A stretch of DNA of 64,000 bases, taken from assembly GCF_018224885.1 (NCBI RefSeq), contig NZ_JAGTXB010000020.1, positions 62,001-126,000 of the forward strand, given 5' to 3'. Below the pieces are notes generated by a model. It did no database searches and was not told the origin of the DNA. It worked only from the letters and a program-made list of their open reading frames with translations. The translations under genes were made by a program, and so were the position numbers. Positions within the stretch are counted from its first letter, which is position 1. The number at the start of each line of letters is the position of its first letter. This stretch comes from Chitinophaga hostae (GTDB taxonomy: Bacteria > Bacteroidota > Bacteroidia > Chitinophagales > Chitinophagaceae). Positions 32,295-40,960 of the stretch are shown piece after piece.

Positions 32295-34775
32295 TTAGCC
32301 GATACCGGTACCTTTCAGCTGATCGCCTTCTTTGGTATCCGGCAGCAGGTGGTAGAGCTGGTTCACCACCACTTTTAGTTCATCATAGTTTTTCCGTTCC
32401 AGCGCTTTTTCGCCGGCATCTTTAAAGCGGGCGGCCTTTTGCGGGTCCGTATAATCATCGGTGGTAACGCTGGCATAGTAGTAATAGGCATTGATCCAGG
32501 TTTCCGGTTTGTTGCGCCTGATTTCCCATCCCAGGTCATCCAGTTCATCTATTTTTGCCTTGATGGTATAATAGCTTTGTGAAGAAAGGTAACTGCTTTC
32601 GTCGGCGGTTATTTTTTCAAAGCGGGCGATGCGGCTGTCGTCTTCCTGTTCGCGGATAGTTTGTAAACAGTATTCTTTCCTTTTAAAATACTGTTCTGTA
32701 ATTTCAAGGATTTGCTGGTCTTTCCCGGTACTGTCCAGTTGCTGGGCCAGTTTACGTTTCTTTTCTTCGAGCTGGTATTTTTCGTCGGTTACATCATCGT
32801 CGCTGATCGTGTCGATACGACTGCTCACCTGGTTCAGGTCTTCCTGTATTTGTTGCACCGCAGCTGCTAGTTCGTACTGCTGCCTGCTTTTAAACGATTT
32901 CATTTTGGCGGCTGCTTTCTGATACAGTTGCCGGATATCATCTTTTAATTTACCGATGTTGATTTGCCGCACCTGCGGATTAAACACTTCTGAAAATTCC
33001 TGTTCATTCATGAGCAGTACTGCTTTTACCGATAGGTCCCTGCTTTCGCTGATTTGCAGGGTGATTTCCACATCGGAGCCTTTTACCAGGTCGGTGAGCA
33101 GATCGGTGCTTTTTATTTCTATCATGCCCAGGGGCACACAGCTGCCGGGAACGGCATAGCGGCTGCCTTCCACCACATGGATCAGCAGGCTGTCCTGTCC
33201 GGTCCGCAGGATGTTTTTCATCACTTCTTTTACGATGGTTTTACGAAGCGGGAGGATGGCATTTTTTTCAAAGATGAGTTCCAGTTTGGTGGTATTATTT
33301 TCCAGGTCATCTATTTCTATGCAGATATCGTTGGGCAGCGGTTGACCGTGGATATTGAATTTTCCCTGTGTGATGGAAATAACCGGCGTATCGGCGGATA
33401 TTTCATGATGGGCAGCGTCAAATACCAGGATATTGAACTGGTTATTGGTATTTTCTGCCAGTAGCAGCATTTCGGAAATCCGCTCCTGCAGGGGTTTTAT
33501 GCCACTGTCATAGCCGCCATCGGCACGTACAATGCGATAGCTGAGTCCTGTTACCGGTCCGGTAACAATAGCGGTGAAATATTCTTCCTTATCGGCTGTA
33601 TTTTTCTGATAGGCTGTTTTGAAATGAATGTTTACCGGGGCGCCGCTGTGTTGTCTTTTTTCAGGCGATTCCGGCGCGGAAACGGAACGGGTGCCTGCAT
33701 ACCATGCTGCGCCTGTTGCCACTGCCGTGGTGGGGTCTACACTGCAGTTTACCGGTATATCCAGTTGCGCGGTGACCAGTTGTTTTACCAGCGGTATATA
33801 GGTGCTGCCACCGATCATCACTACTTCCATAATATCGGCAGCTGAGAGATGGTTTCTGTCGAGTATCTTTTTTACCAGGTCTACAGAATACTGGATGGTA
33901 TCGTAGATCACTGATTCAAATTGTTCCCGGGTGATGGTGAGATAGATGTCCTGCTCATCGATTTCGAATTCAATTTCAGCGGAGGGGCTGTTGCTGAGCT
34001 GTACTTTTACCTCTTCTGCTTTTTTCAGCAGGATGTGATACAGGGTATTGTACTTGCCCCGTGCGCTGCGCAGTTCCGTGAGCAGTTCCGGGTAGGCGCC
34101 CTGTTGCTGCAGATGCGGCACCACCAGTTTTTCGATGATGGCAATGTCGAAGTCCACGCCGCCCAGGTAGTTATCTCCTTCGTGATCGGTGACCCGCATT
34201 TCTCCGTCAACGATTTTCACCAGGGCTACGTCGAAGGTTCCGCCGCCAAGGTCGTATACGAGCCATTGGCCCTGCAGGCTGGCGGCGTTGACTTGTTTGT
34301 TGGCAAAAGCGAGACTGGCGGCAATGGGTTCCTGCAACAGCTGTACTTCCCGGAACCCCGCATCGTTACCAGCTTTTTTGGTAGCGTTGGATTGAATGGT
34401 ATCGAAAGAAGCGGGGATGGTAATGACTACTGCATCGGGTTTTTCGCCGGTATAGATAAAGTTCCGGAGTTCCCGCAGCACAATGGCCGACAGTTCCACC
34501 GGTGTTTTAAAATCACTGCTATTGGGCACAAAAAAGGATTCTGAGGTACCCATTTTTCTTTTGAAAGAAGAAAACACATTTTCCGGATCTTTTTCTATCA
34601 GCTCCCTCGCTTTGTCGCCCACAATGATCCTGTCTTTCCTGAATGCCACTACTGATGGCAATGTTTCTTTCTGACCAAAAGGATTTTTGAATATTTCTAC
34701 GGTACCGTTCTGGAACCTGGCGATCAGGGAGTTGGTAGTACCCAGATCAATTCCGAAATTAATTTGCTGGCTCAT
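32295..34775 (-). CDS. Hsp70 family ATPase with unusual C-terminal half
   Basis: 826 residues from the ATG at 34775; a longer frame from 34832 would overlap the upstream gene and precede the conserved start. The actin-like ATPase domain is intact: INFGIDLGTTNSLIARF (phosphate 1), WLVYDLGGGTFDVALVKI (phosphate 2) and VVMIGGSTYIPLVKQLV (adenosine). After about residue 390 there is a beta-rich region replacing the DnaK substrate domain. A long charged helical region follows (KKRKLAQQLDSTGKDQQILE, ALERKNYDELKVVVNQLYHL). It has no DnaK-type lid end. It may act on a specific client rather than general folding. It forms an operon with a small GrpE-head-like gene 4 bp upstream. Confidence 0.85.
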   Translation of the reverse strand: MSQQINFGIDLGTTNSLIARFQNGTVEIFKNPFGQKETLPSVVAFRKDRIIVGDKARELIEKDPENVFSSFKRKMGTSESFFVPNSSDFKTPVELSAIVLRELRNFIYTGEKPDAVVITIPASFDTIQSNATKKAGNDAGFREVQLLQEPIAASLAFANKQVNAASLQGQWLVYDLGGGTFDVALVKIVDGEMRVTDHEGDNYLGGVDFDIAIIEKLVVPHLQQQGAYPELLTELRSARGKYNTLYHILLKKAEEVKVQLSNSPSAEIEFEIDEQDIYLTITREQFESVIYDTIQYSVDLVKKILDRNHLSAADIMEVVMIGGSTYIPLVKQLVTAQLDIPVNCSVDPTTAVATGAAWYAGTRSVSAPESPEKRQHSGAPVNIHFKTAYQKNTADKEEYFTAIVTGPVTGLSYRIVRADGGYDSGIKPLQERISEMLLLAENTNNQFNILVFDAAHHEISADTPVISITQGKFNIHGQPLPNDICIEIDDLENNTTKLELIFEKNAILPLRKTIVKEVMKNILRTGQDSLLIHVVEGSRYAVPGSCVPLGMIEIKSTDLLTDLVKGSDVEITLQISESRDLSVKAVLLMNEQEFSEVFNPQVRQINIGKLKDDIRQLYQKAAAKMKSFKSRQQYELAAAVQQIQEDLNQVSSRIDTISDDDVTDEKYQLEEKKRKLAQQLDSTGKDQQILEITEQYFKRKEYCLQTIREQEDDSRIARFEKITADESSYLSSQSYYTIKAKIDELDDLGWEIRRNKPETWINAYYYYASVTTDDYTDPQKAARFKDAGEKALERKNYDELKVVVNQLYHLLPDTKEGDQLKGTGIG

Positions 34776-34779
34776 AGGT

Positions 34780-35103
34780 TTATTTTGCGGCGGCGATAAC
34801 GACCCCTTTTTGTAATATGGATTTTTGTCCACCTGCAGTAAAGTATACCACGGGTTTTATCACATTTACGATTTCCATTTCGGACGACATTTCCCCTGTG
34901 ATACTGGCTTCATAGTCGACCCTCGTTTCCCGGTAAGCTTCTCCCAGCGGGTTCAGGATGGTATAGCCGGCCTCCTCAAAATGTTGCTTGATGCGGTCGA
35001 TATTGCGTTGCAGGGACGATAGCTCCGGTTTGGCAGCTGTTTTCTTATCCAGTTCAAATACCTGGTTAATGATCCTGATATGTAGGGTTAATAGTGGGTC
35101 CAT
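34780..35103 (-). CDS. small protein resembling the GrpE beta-head, putative Hsp70 cofactor
   Basis: 107 residues. The N-terminal third is helical (LLTLHIRIINQVFELDKK, LSSLQRNIDRIKQHFEEA). It is followed by GYTILNPLGEAYRETRVDYE, a beta segment and SILQKGVVIAAAK. The order helix, then (N/D)PLGE, then beta strands and LQKG resembles the nucleotide-exchange head of GrpE, which has GEPFD and QKGY at matching places. The long GrpE coiled coil is missing, so this is an inference from pattern only. It is the first gene of the Hsp70 operon, with its own -7 box. A partner role as exchange factor or client adaptor is likely. Confidence 0.6.
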   Translation of the reverse strand: MDPLLTLHIRIINQVFELDKKTAAKPELSSLQRNIDRIKQHFEEAGYTILNPLGEAYRETRVDYEASITGEMSSEMEIVNVIKPVVYFTAGGQKSILQKGVVIAAAK

Positions 35104-35123
35104 TCAGTCAATTGTGTTGTTCA

Positions 35124-35131
35124 CAAATATA
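35124..35131 (-). promoter_or_regulatory. -7 box of the GrpE-like/Hsp70 operon (minus strand)
   Basis: Plus CAAATATA is TATATTTG on the minus strand, matching TAnnTTTG, 20 nt before the ATG at 35103. No heat-shock-type CIRCE element is seen. Confidence 0.5.
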
Positions 35132-35220
35132 ACAGATAATTCGCTGTGTTTTTGGCGGAGTTTAGGTCATGGGGTGGCGTCCGGAACGCCGGAAATGAGT
35201 ATCTTCATCCGGTAAAATCC

Positions 35221-35679
35221 ATGGCCATGACATCAGCTGCCAACACTCCGGAAGAATATATTGCATCATTGCCGCCCGGCAGGAAGGAAGTTATTTCCCG
35301 GCTCTGGGAGGTGCTGCTGCAACATATACCCAAAGGCTTCCGGGAACAGATGTTGTATGGAATGCCCGGTTTCGTAGTGCCGCATACGTTATACCCTGCC
35401 GGGTATCATTGCGATCCGAAGCTGCCGTTGCCTTTTATCAGTATTGCCTCACAAAAGAACTATGTCTCCTTTTACCATATGGGGCTGTATGATCCCGCTT
35501 TGCTGGATTGGTATACCGGGGGCTGGAAAAAGTTGTCGGCAAAGAAACCGGATATCGGGAAAGGCTGTATCCGCTTCAAAAATACGGCTGATATTCCCTA
35601 TGAACTGTTAGGCGGACTGGCCGCCAAACTTACGCCACAGCAATGGATTCAGCGCTATGAAGATACGATGAAGCGATAA
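35221..35679 (+). CDS. DUF1801 (YdhG-like) domain protein
   Basis: 152 residues from the ATG at 35221 (a second ATG lies at 35227); the frame opens at 35146, but those extra residues are not family-like. The pattern TPEEYIASLPPGRKEVISRLWEVL followed by REQMLYGMPGFVVP, SQKNYVSFYHMGLYD and GKGCIRFKNTADIPYELL is that of DUF1801 proteins (motifs quoted in part). These are small cytoplasmic proteins of unproven function, with an iron-chaperone-like fold reported for relatives. It is divergent from the Hsp70 operon and has no clear partner downstream; the next gene is 92 bp away. Confidence 0.85.
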   Translation: MAMTSAANTPEEYIASLPPGRKEVISRLWEVLLQHIPKGFREQMLYGMPGFVVPHTLYPAGYHCDPKLPLPFISIASQKNYVSFYHMGLYDPALLDWYTGGWKKLSAKKPDIGKGCIRFKNTADIPYELLGGLAAKLTPQQWIQRYEDTMKR

Positions 35680-35771
35680 GTGCGTTACGCTCTTCCCACA
35701 AATTTTGTTTTTCCGGAATTAGATATTATCTTAAAGCTGTTCCGCTTTCCACATTAAATATATCCTGCGTT

Positions 35772-36635
35772 ATGAAAACTTGGTTGTTATTCATCTTTTC
35801 CCTGGTTATACACCCGTTTTTGCAATCGAATGCACAGACGCCGTTACCTGCTATTGGTATTTGTACCTCCTTTTCGAACGACAGTCTCGCCGCGGCGAGC
35901 GGGTTTACTTACGTGGAAGAAACCGTACGCAAGATTTTGTCGCCTTCCCTGAGTGAGGCACAGTTCCGAGAACAGCTGCATGCGCTGCGCAGCAGCCGTT
36001 GTAAGGTGCAAAGCTGTAACGTATTTGTGCCGGGATATATTAAATTAACAGGCAGTGAGGTAAACGAGGCAAGGGTATTGGGTTATGTGGACTCTGTGAT
36101 GCAGCGGGCTAAAATTGCGGGCATAAAACTTATTGTGCTGGGCAGCGGGGAAGCGCGTAAAATGCCGGAGGGTACTGACCGGCCGAAGGCGGTGCAACAG
36201 TTTGTGCAGTTAGGGCGCAAAATGGCCGTCATCGCTGCTAAGTACGATGTGGTCATTGCTATGGAGAACCTCAATCAATCAGAAACCAATTTTGTAAATA
36301 CGCTGACAGAGGGTATTGAAGTAGCCACCGCTATTCATCATCCTAACTTCCGGTTAACGGCCGACATTTATCATATGCTGCGGGAAAATGAATCTGCCGC
36401 CAGTATTGAAAAGGCGAAAGGGCTGCTGGTGCACTGTCATATTGCAGAAAAGGAAAAGCGGTCGGCCCCCGGTGTGACAAAGGAAGATTTCCGGCCATAT
36501 TTTGCAGCACTGCATAAAATAGATTTTACCGGCCATATCATGATGGAATGCCGCTGGGATGACCCGGCCACAGAGTATAAACCGGCATTTGATTACCTGG
36601 AAGGGCAGCTGAAAGAAGCCTGGGTAACTAAATAA
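35772..36635 (+). CDS. exported sugar phosphate isomerase/epimerase-like TIM barrel
   Basis: 287 residues. A signal peptide (LLFIFSLVIHPFLQSNAQ) indicates export to the periplasm. The mature part is an AP_endonuc_2 / xylose-isomerase-like barrel: YVEETVRKILSPSLSE, LIVLGSGEARKMPEGTDRP, IAMENLNQSETNFVNT (metal-site glutamate) and RLTADIYHMLRENE (metal-site Asp/His) are seen. HIMMECRW carries the last metal-site glutamate. Members isomerise or epimerise sugars or polyols. It is followed after 37 bp by an exported Gfo/Idh/MocA oxidoreductase, and then by a sulfatase. An operon for processing an uncommon sugar outside the cytosol is plausible. Confidence 0.83.
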   Translation: MKTWLLFIFSLVIHPFLQSNAQTPLPAIGICTSFSNDSLAAASGFTYVEETVRKILSPSLSEAQFREQLHALRSSRCKVQSCNVFVPGYIKLTGSEVNEARVLGYVDSVMQRAKIAGIKLIVLGSGEARKMPEGTDRPKAVQQFVQLGRKMAVIAAKYDVVIAMENLNQSETNFVNTLTEGIEVATAIHHPNFRLTADIYHMLRENESAASIEKAKGLLVHCHIAEKEKRSAPGVTKEDFRPYFAALHKIDFTGHIMMECRWDDPATEYKPAFDYLEGQLKEAWVTK

Positions 36636-36672
36636 AAAAATAACACGCTATAAAAACTGAAAACTACTTTGT

Positions 36673-38037
36673 ATGTCTGACTCAACAAAAACAAGGCGGG
36701 AGTTCCTGCAACAATCGTTACTGGCAGGAGCCGGTATTACCCTCAGTGCGATGGGCATGCCTGCCAGCAGTTATGCCCGTATCATGGGCGCCAACGACCG
36801 TGTAAATGTGGGCCTGGTAGGCTTCTCCGATCGTGCGCGACAGGCATTGCTACCTTCCTTTTTTAACAACAACAAGGAACTCAATTTTGACCTGGTTGCT
36901 GTTTCCGATATATGGAACAGGCGAAGAGAGGAAGGAAAAGCTTTCCTGGAGAATAAAACAGGGCATAGCGTACAAGCTTGTGTGAATAATGATGAACTAT
37001 ACAAAATAAAAGGACTGGATGCGGTGTTTATTGCATCGGCCGATTTTCAGCATGCCTATCATACCATAGAAGCGGTACAAAACAAATGTGATGTATACAG
37101 CGAAAAACCGTTTGCGGAAACCATGGAAGATGCCCGCAACGCACTCAAAGCGGTGAAGGCTTCCGGCCGCATTATGCAGGTAGGTACGCAGCGCCGCAGC
37201 GGACCGAGCTATCACGCTGCCGCCAATTTTATACAGCAGGGTAAGTTTGGTCCCATTACCATGGTAGAAATGACCTGGAATGTGAATCAGCCCGGTCGCT
37301 GGCGTCGTCCGGACCTGGTAAAATCTATCCGCGAATCGGACACCGACTGGAAACGCTTCCTGGCCGGCCGGCCGCAGGATAGCTGGGATCCCCGCAAATA
37401 CCTGGAATTCCGCCTGTTCTGGCCATATTCTTCCGGTATCTTCGGTCAGTGGATGACACACCAGATCGATACGGTACACTGGTTCAGCGGTTTGAAACAT
37501 CCCCGTACCGCCGTAGCCAACGGCGGCATCTATATGTGGAAAGATGGCCGTAAAAATGCGGATACCCTCACCGCTGTATTTGAATACGGTCCTGAAAACG
37601 ACCCGGGCAGCGGTTTCCAGGTAATGTATAGCAGCCGTTTCCATAATTCGGCCGGCGGCACCAAGGAAATTTATTATTCCAATGGGGGCACCATCGACAT
37701 GTCTACCAACAAAATCAGTTCCACCGGAGGTTTAACAGAAAAAGAAGCACAGGAAATGGGGATGCATGCCAACCTGCTCACCGGTCAAACGCTGAGCGAT
37801 GCCGAAGCCGCTGCTACCAGCGCCAACACCGGCGGCGATCCGCTTACCAATGCGCATGTACGCAACTGGATGACGTGTGTGCGTGAACGTAAGCAACCCA
37901 ATGCACCAATAGAAGCAGCTTATTCGCACTCCATTGCGCTGATCATGGGCAATGCCGCCTACCGCACCGGTATGAAGGCGACCTTTGATGAGGCTACCCA
38001 GGAGGTGATGGTAGGCGGTAAGGTGTTTACGCTGTGA
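36673..38037 (+). CDS. exported Gfo/Idh/MocA family oxidoreductase (Tat signal)
   Basis: 454 residues. The twin-arginine start SDSTKTRREFLQQSLLAGAG is a typical Tat signal, so the protein is exported folded with its nicotinamide cofactor. The Rossmann motif VNVGLVGFSDRARQA follows; the second Gly-rich position differs from GxGxxG. EKPFAETMEDARNAL is the conserved EKP motif, where Lys acts in catalysis. The C-terminal half is the GFO_IDH_MocA_C beta sheet, with WMTHQIDTVHWFSG. Related proteins carry out NAD-dependent redox reactions on glycosides. It lies between a TIM-barrel isomerase and a sulfatase. Confidence 0.87.
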   Translation: MSDSTKTRREFLQQSLLAGAGITLSAMGMPASSYARIMGANDRVNVGLVGFSDRARQALLPSFFNNNKELNFDLVAVSDIWNRRREEGKAFLENKTGHSVQACVNNDELYKIKGLDAVFIASADFQHAYHTIEAVQNKCDVYSEKPFAETMEDARNALKAVKASGRIMQVGTQRRSGPSYHAAANFIQQGKFGPITMVEMTWNVNQPGRWRRPDLVKSIRESDTDWKRFLAGRPQDSWDPRKYLEFRLFWPYSSGIFGQWMTHQIDTVHWFSGLKHPRTAVANGGIYMWKDGRKNADTLTAVFEYGPENDPGSGFQVMYSSRFHNSAGGTKEIYYSNGGTIDMSTNKISSTGGLTEKEAQEMGMHANLLTGQTLSDAEAAATSANTGGDPLTNAHVRNWMTCVRERKQPNAPIEAAYSHSIALIMGNAAYRTGMKATFDEATQEVMVGGKVFTL

Positions 38038-38050
38038 ATAAATGCCGGGT

Positions 38051-38077
38051 GATCCAAAATACTTTGTATTTTGGGTC
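38051..38077 (+). terminator. hairpin between the oxidoreductase and sulfatase genes
   Basis: GATCCAAAATAC, loop TTT, GTATTTTGGGTC form a 12-bp stem with one G-U. No long T run follows, so it may act as an RNA processing or stability structure within a transcript rather than a full terminator. Confidence 0.4.
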
Positions 38078-38094
38078 GCTTAGAACGTCGCACA

Positions 38095-39546
38095 ATGAAC
38101 AGGAACAATTTTTTTAAGTGCCTGCCCCTGGCAGCAGGGGTGGCGCTTTTATCGCTGCCGGTGAAAGCCCAGCAAAGGGCCGCTACTACACCCAACATCG
38201 TTTTTATTCTCGCAGATGATTTAGGTTATGGAGACCTGAGCGCTTATGGTCAGCGTAAATTCAGTACACCGCATATAGATCAACTGGCCAAACAAGGGAT
38301 GCGGTTTACACAGTTTTACGCCGGCACTTCCGTATGCGCTCCTTCAAGGGCATCGCTGATAACCGGTTTACATACCGGGCATACCTTTATCCGCGGTAAC
38401 AAGGAAGTGAAACCGGAAGGACAACAGCCCATTGCCGATACCGTTGTTACAATAATGGAAGTATTGAAAAAAGCAGGTTATACTTCCGGTATCTTTGGTA
38501 AATGGGGACTAGGGCCCGTAGGCTCTTCCGGCGATCCGCTGAAACATGGAACGGACCGTTTCTACGGCTACAACTGCCAGCGGGAATCACACCGCTATTT
38601 CCCCACACACCTGTGGGACAATGGCAACAAAGTAGTGTTGACCGAAAACGGTCAGCTGGAACAAATGAAAACATACGCGCCGGCGCTGATACAGCAACAG
38701 GCATTACGTTTCCTGGAAGACAATAAAAATAAACCTTTCTTTTTATACCTCACCTATACACTGCCCCATGCAGAACTGCAGGTGCCGGATGATAGTCTTT
38801 TCCGCCATTTTAAAGGCAAATTCGCGGAACAACCTTACAAAGGAAACGACTACGGGCCCAAAGCTACCGTACCCGGTTATGCCTCACAGGCCTATCCGCA
38901 CGCCACTTTCGCCACCATGGTTACCCGCCTGGACAACTACGTAGGGGAGGTAATGGAACGCTTAAAAGCATTGGGACTGGATAAAAATACCCTGGTGATA
39001 TTCACCAGCGATAATGGACCGCATACAGAAGGAGGCGCAGATCCGGCTTTCTTTAACAGCGCCGGCGGTTTCCGCGGTGTAAAGCGCGACCTCTATGAAG
39101 GCGGTATCCGTGAGCCCTTTATTGCCCGCTGGCCCGGTAAAATCAAAGCCGGCAGCACCAATCATTTCCAGGGCGCTTTCTGGGATATTATGCCTACCCT
39201 GGCGCAACTAACCAACGCACCTGCTATGCCCTATACTGACGGCGTATCCCTGCTGCCAACATTAACCGGCGGTAAAGGACAACAGCAGCAGCCGTATCTC
39301 TATTGGGAATTCCATGAAGACGGTGGCCGTCAGGCAATAAGACAAGGCAAATGGAAAGCCGTGCGCCAACAGGCGCAGCAACATCCGGATGCACCGATCG
39401 AATTATATGATCTGACAAAAGACCCTGCAGAAGCGAAGAACGTAGCTGCTGCCCATCCAGATATTGTCCGCAAAATGGCGACCTACATGAAAGAGGCACA
39501 CGTGGAAACGCCGTTGTATCCATTTACAACAGCGGTTAGCCATTAG
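38095..39546 (+). CDS. sulfatase (arylsulfatase family, Cys-type)
   Basis: 483 residues from the ATG at 38095; an in-frame TTG at 38071 precedes the signal peptide and overlaps a hairpin. The signal peptide is CLPLAAGVALLSLPVKAQ. Metal-site residues open the mature protein in IVFILADDLGYGDLSAYG. The modified cysteine is Cys81 in the CxPSR motif (CAPSRASLITG), which needs formylglycine maturation. GIFGKWGLG, TLVIFTSDNGPH and GGIREPFIARWPG are further landmarks. It hydrolyses a sulfate ester, probably on a glycan, in the periplasm. The last residues AVSH and the stop come from the 7-nt repeat flank of palindrome E, the same four residues that end the PfkB kinase. Confidence 0.93.
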   Translation: MNRNNFFKCLPLAAGVALLSLPVKAQQRAATTPNIVFILADDLGYGDLSAYGQRKFSTPHIDQLAKQGMRFTQFYAGTSVCAPSRASLITGLHTGHTFIRGNKEVKPEGQQPIADTVVTIMEVLKKAGYTSGIFGKWGLGPVGSSGDPLKHGTDRFYGYNCQRESHRYFPTHLWDNGNKVVLTENGQLEQMKTYAPALIQQQALRFLEDNKNKPFFLYLTYTLPHAELQVPDDSLFRHFKGKFAEQPYKGNDYGPKATVPGYASQAYPHATFATMVTRLDNYVGEVMERLKALGLDKNTLVIFTSDNGPHTEGGADPAFFNSAGGFRGVKRDLYEGGIREPFIARWPGKIKAGSTNHFQGAFWDIMPTLAQLTNAPAMPYTDGVSLLPTLTGGKGQQQQPYLYWEFHEDGGRQAIRQGKWKAVRQQAQQHPDAPIELYDLTKDPAEAKNVAAAHPDIVRKMATYMKEAHVETPLYPFTTAVSH

Positions 39547-39799
39547 CTGTTAGCTTTTAGTAAATGCAGCGGATATTTTCTTGCCCAGGATTAGACTGAT
39601 TATGACGATTTTTAGGATTATTTTTTTTTGATTAAAAAAGGATTAGCGAAGACCGATGGTATATATCTCCATCTATCTTCGCTAATCTTTTTATCTTATA
39701 AAATCAAAATGATAAAATCCTCCTAATCCTCCCAATCAGTCTAATCCTGGGCAAGACAATATCCGCTTGCTAACAGCTAACAGCTAATGGCTAAAAGCT
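39535..39799. repeat. nested palindrome, copy E, with diverged arms
   Basis: The tips match (AGCGGATATT...CTTGCCCAGGATTAGACTGATT on the left, its complement on the right at about 39735-39766), but the next boxes differ. Left bodies are GATT-ATGAC and GATT-TTTAG; right bodies, read on the minus strand, are GATT-GGGAG and GATT-AGGAG. The GATT framework and 9-nt spacing are kept. The inner stem GATTAGCGAAGA/TCTTCGCTAATC and loop are almost the same as copy B. TTAGCNN units flank both sides. It lies between convergent genes. Confidence 0.92.
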
Positions 39800-40785
39800 T
39801 AAGACCGATCCACAAGTTTATTCATGCTCTCATTATACCGGTCGCCGGTGTTGGGATATTTTGCCAGCAGGGCTTCGAGGTTTTGGAGGTCGGTGGCTGT
39901 TAAGTGTACCTCTACAGCGCCGGCGTTATCCAGCAGGTATTTTCTCCTTTTGGTGCCGGGGATGGGGATGATATTATCACCCTGTGCCAATACCCAGGCC
40001 AGTGCCAGCTGGGCAGGGGTACAGTTTTTACCGGCAGCCAGTTCCGCAAAGGCAGCGGCCAGCAGGCGGTTGTTTTCGGCATATTCGCCCTGGTAGCGGG
40101 GTAACGATCTCCTGAAATCGTTGTCGCCCAGTTTGTTGATGTCGAGATCGTTGGTCACCAGGCCACGTGCCAGCGGGCTGAATGGAACGAAGCTGATACC
40201 CAGTTCCCGGCATACCGGCAGAATATCCTTTTCCACATCCCGGGTGAGCAGCGAATATTCACTCTGTAATGCGCTGATCGGGTGTACCGCATATGCTTTA
40301 CGCAGGGAGTTGGCAGAAGCTTCCGATAAACCCAGGTAGCGGACCTTACCTTCTTTTACCAGGTCGGCCATAGCGCCTACCATTTCTTCCACGGGAATAT
40401 TGGGGTCAATACGGTGGGCATAGTACAGATCGATCACATCGGTTTGCAGTCGTTTTAAACTGGCTTCCACCGCCTTTTTCATGTAGGCCGGAGAACCATC
40501 AAAATTGCCCGCCCGAACGTCTGTATCAAGAGAAAAACCAAATTTTGTGGCAATGAAAATTTTATCCCGGTTCGGCTTTAATACCCTGGCGATCAGTTCC
40601 TCGTTTTTGCCGGCAGCGTAGATATCGGCTGTATCCCAGAAGTTAATCCCGATTTCAAGCGCTTTTTCCAATGTGGCAATAGATTCCACATCATCGGGTA
40701 CGCCGTAGGCGTGACTCATACCCATACAGCCCAAACCAATGGCGGACAGCTGTACATCTGTTGTTCCTAATGTTCTGTATTCCAT
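39799..40785 (-). CDS. aldo/keto reductase
   Basis: 328 residues from the ATG at 40785; the frame opens earlier at 40920 with 45 residues that are not family-like, and a -7 box sits at 40823-40830. The TIM-barrel start is YRTLGTTDVQLSAIGLGCMG. The catalytic set is in INFWDTADIYAAGKNEELIA (Asp and Tyr) with the lysine in KIFIATKFGF and the histidine in DLYYAHRIDP. NADPH-binding residues appear in the C-terminal IIPIPGTKRRKYLLDNAGAV. It is a cytoplasmic NADPH-dependent carbonyl reductase of the YdhF/PdxI-like AKR group. It is divergent from an AraC regulator, probably its controller. The stop codon touches palindrome E. Confidence 0.93.
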   Translation of the reverse strand: MEYRTLGTTDVQLSAIGLGCMGMSHAYGVPDDVESIATLEKALEIGINFWDTADIYAAGKNEELIARVLKPNRDKIFIATKFGFSLDTDVRAGNFDGSPAYMKKAVEASLKRLQTDVIDLYYAHRIDPNIPVEEMVGAMADLVKEGKVRYLGLSEASANSLRKAYAVHPISALQSEYSLLTRDVEKDILPVCRELGISFVPFSPLARGLVTNDLDINKLGDNDFRRSLPRYQGEYAENNRLLAAAFAELAAGKNCTPAQLALAWVLAQGDNIIPIPGTKRRKYLLDNAGAVEVHLTATDLQNLEALLAKYPNTGDRYNESMNKLVDRS

Positions 40786-40822
40786 AAGATAACCAGCTTT
40801 TATAAATGATAACCTGATTGCG

Positions 40823-40830
40823 CAAAGATA
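40823..40830 (-). promoter_or_regulatory. -7 box of the aldo/keto reductase gene (minus strand)
   Basis: Plus CAAAGATA is TATCTTTG on the minus strand, matching TAnnTTTG. Its position, 37 nt upstream of the ATG at 40785, supports the shorter start. Confidence 0.5.
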
Positions 40831-40960
40831 TACCGGCGACGCGGCCGGAAAATTGTAGCAACAAAAGAAATAATTGTGTTTTTCAAAGAAAGGGGATAGA
40901 CAGGGGATAGACAGGGGCAATTTTTTTAAAGGTAGTTATTATTCGTAATTTTAAACCGAT

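Noticed and set aside
33921..34544. Plus frame of 207 codons inside the Hsp70 gene
   Set aside because: Shadow of the conserved ATPase domain.
40786..40920. 45-residue extension of the aldo/keto reductase
   Set aside because: Contains the -7 box and intergenic sequence; the barrel start MEYRTLGTTDVQ fits the ATG at 40785.
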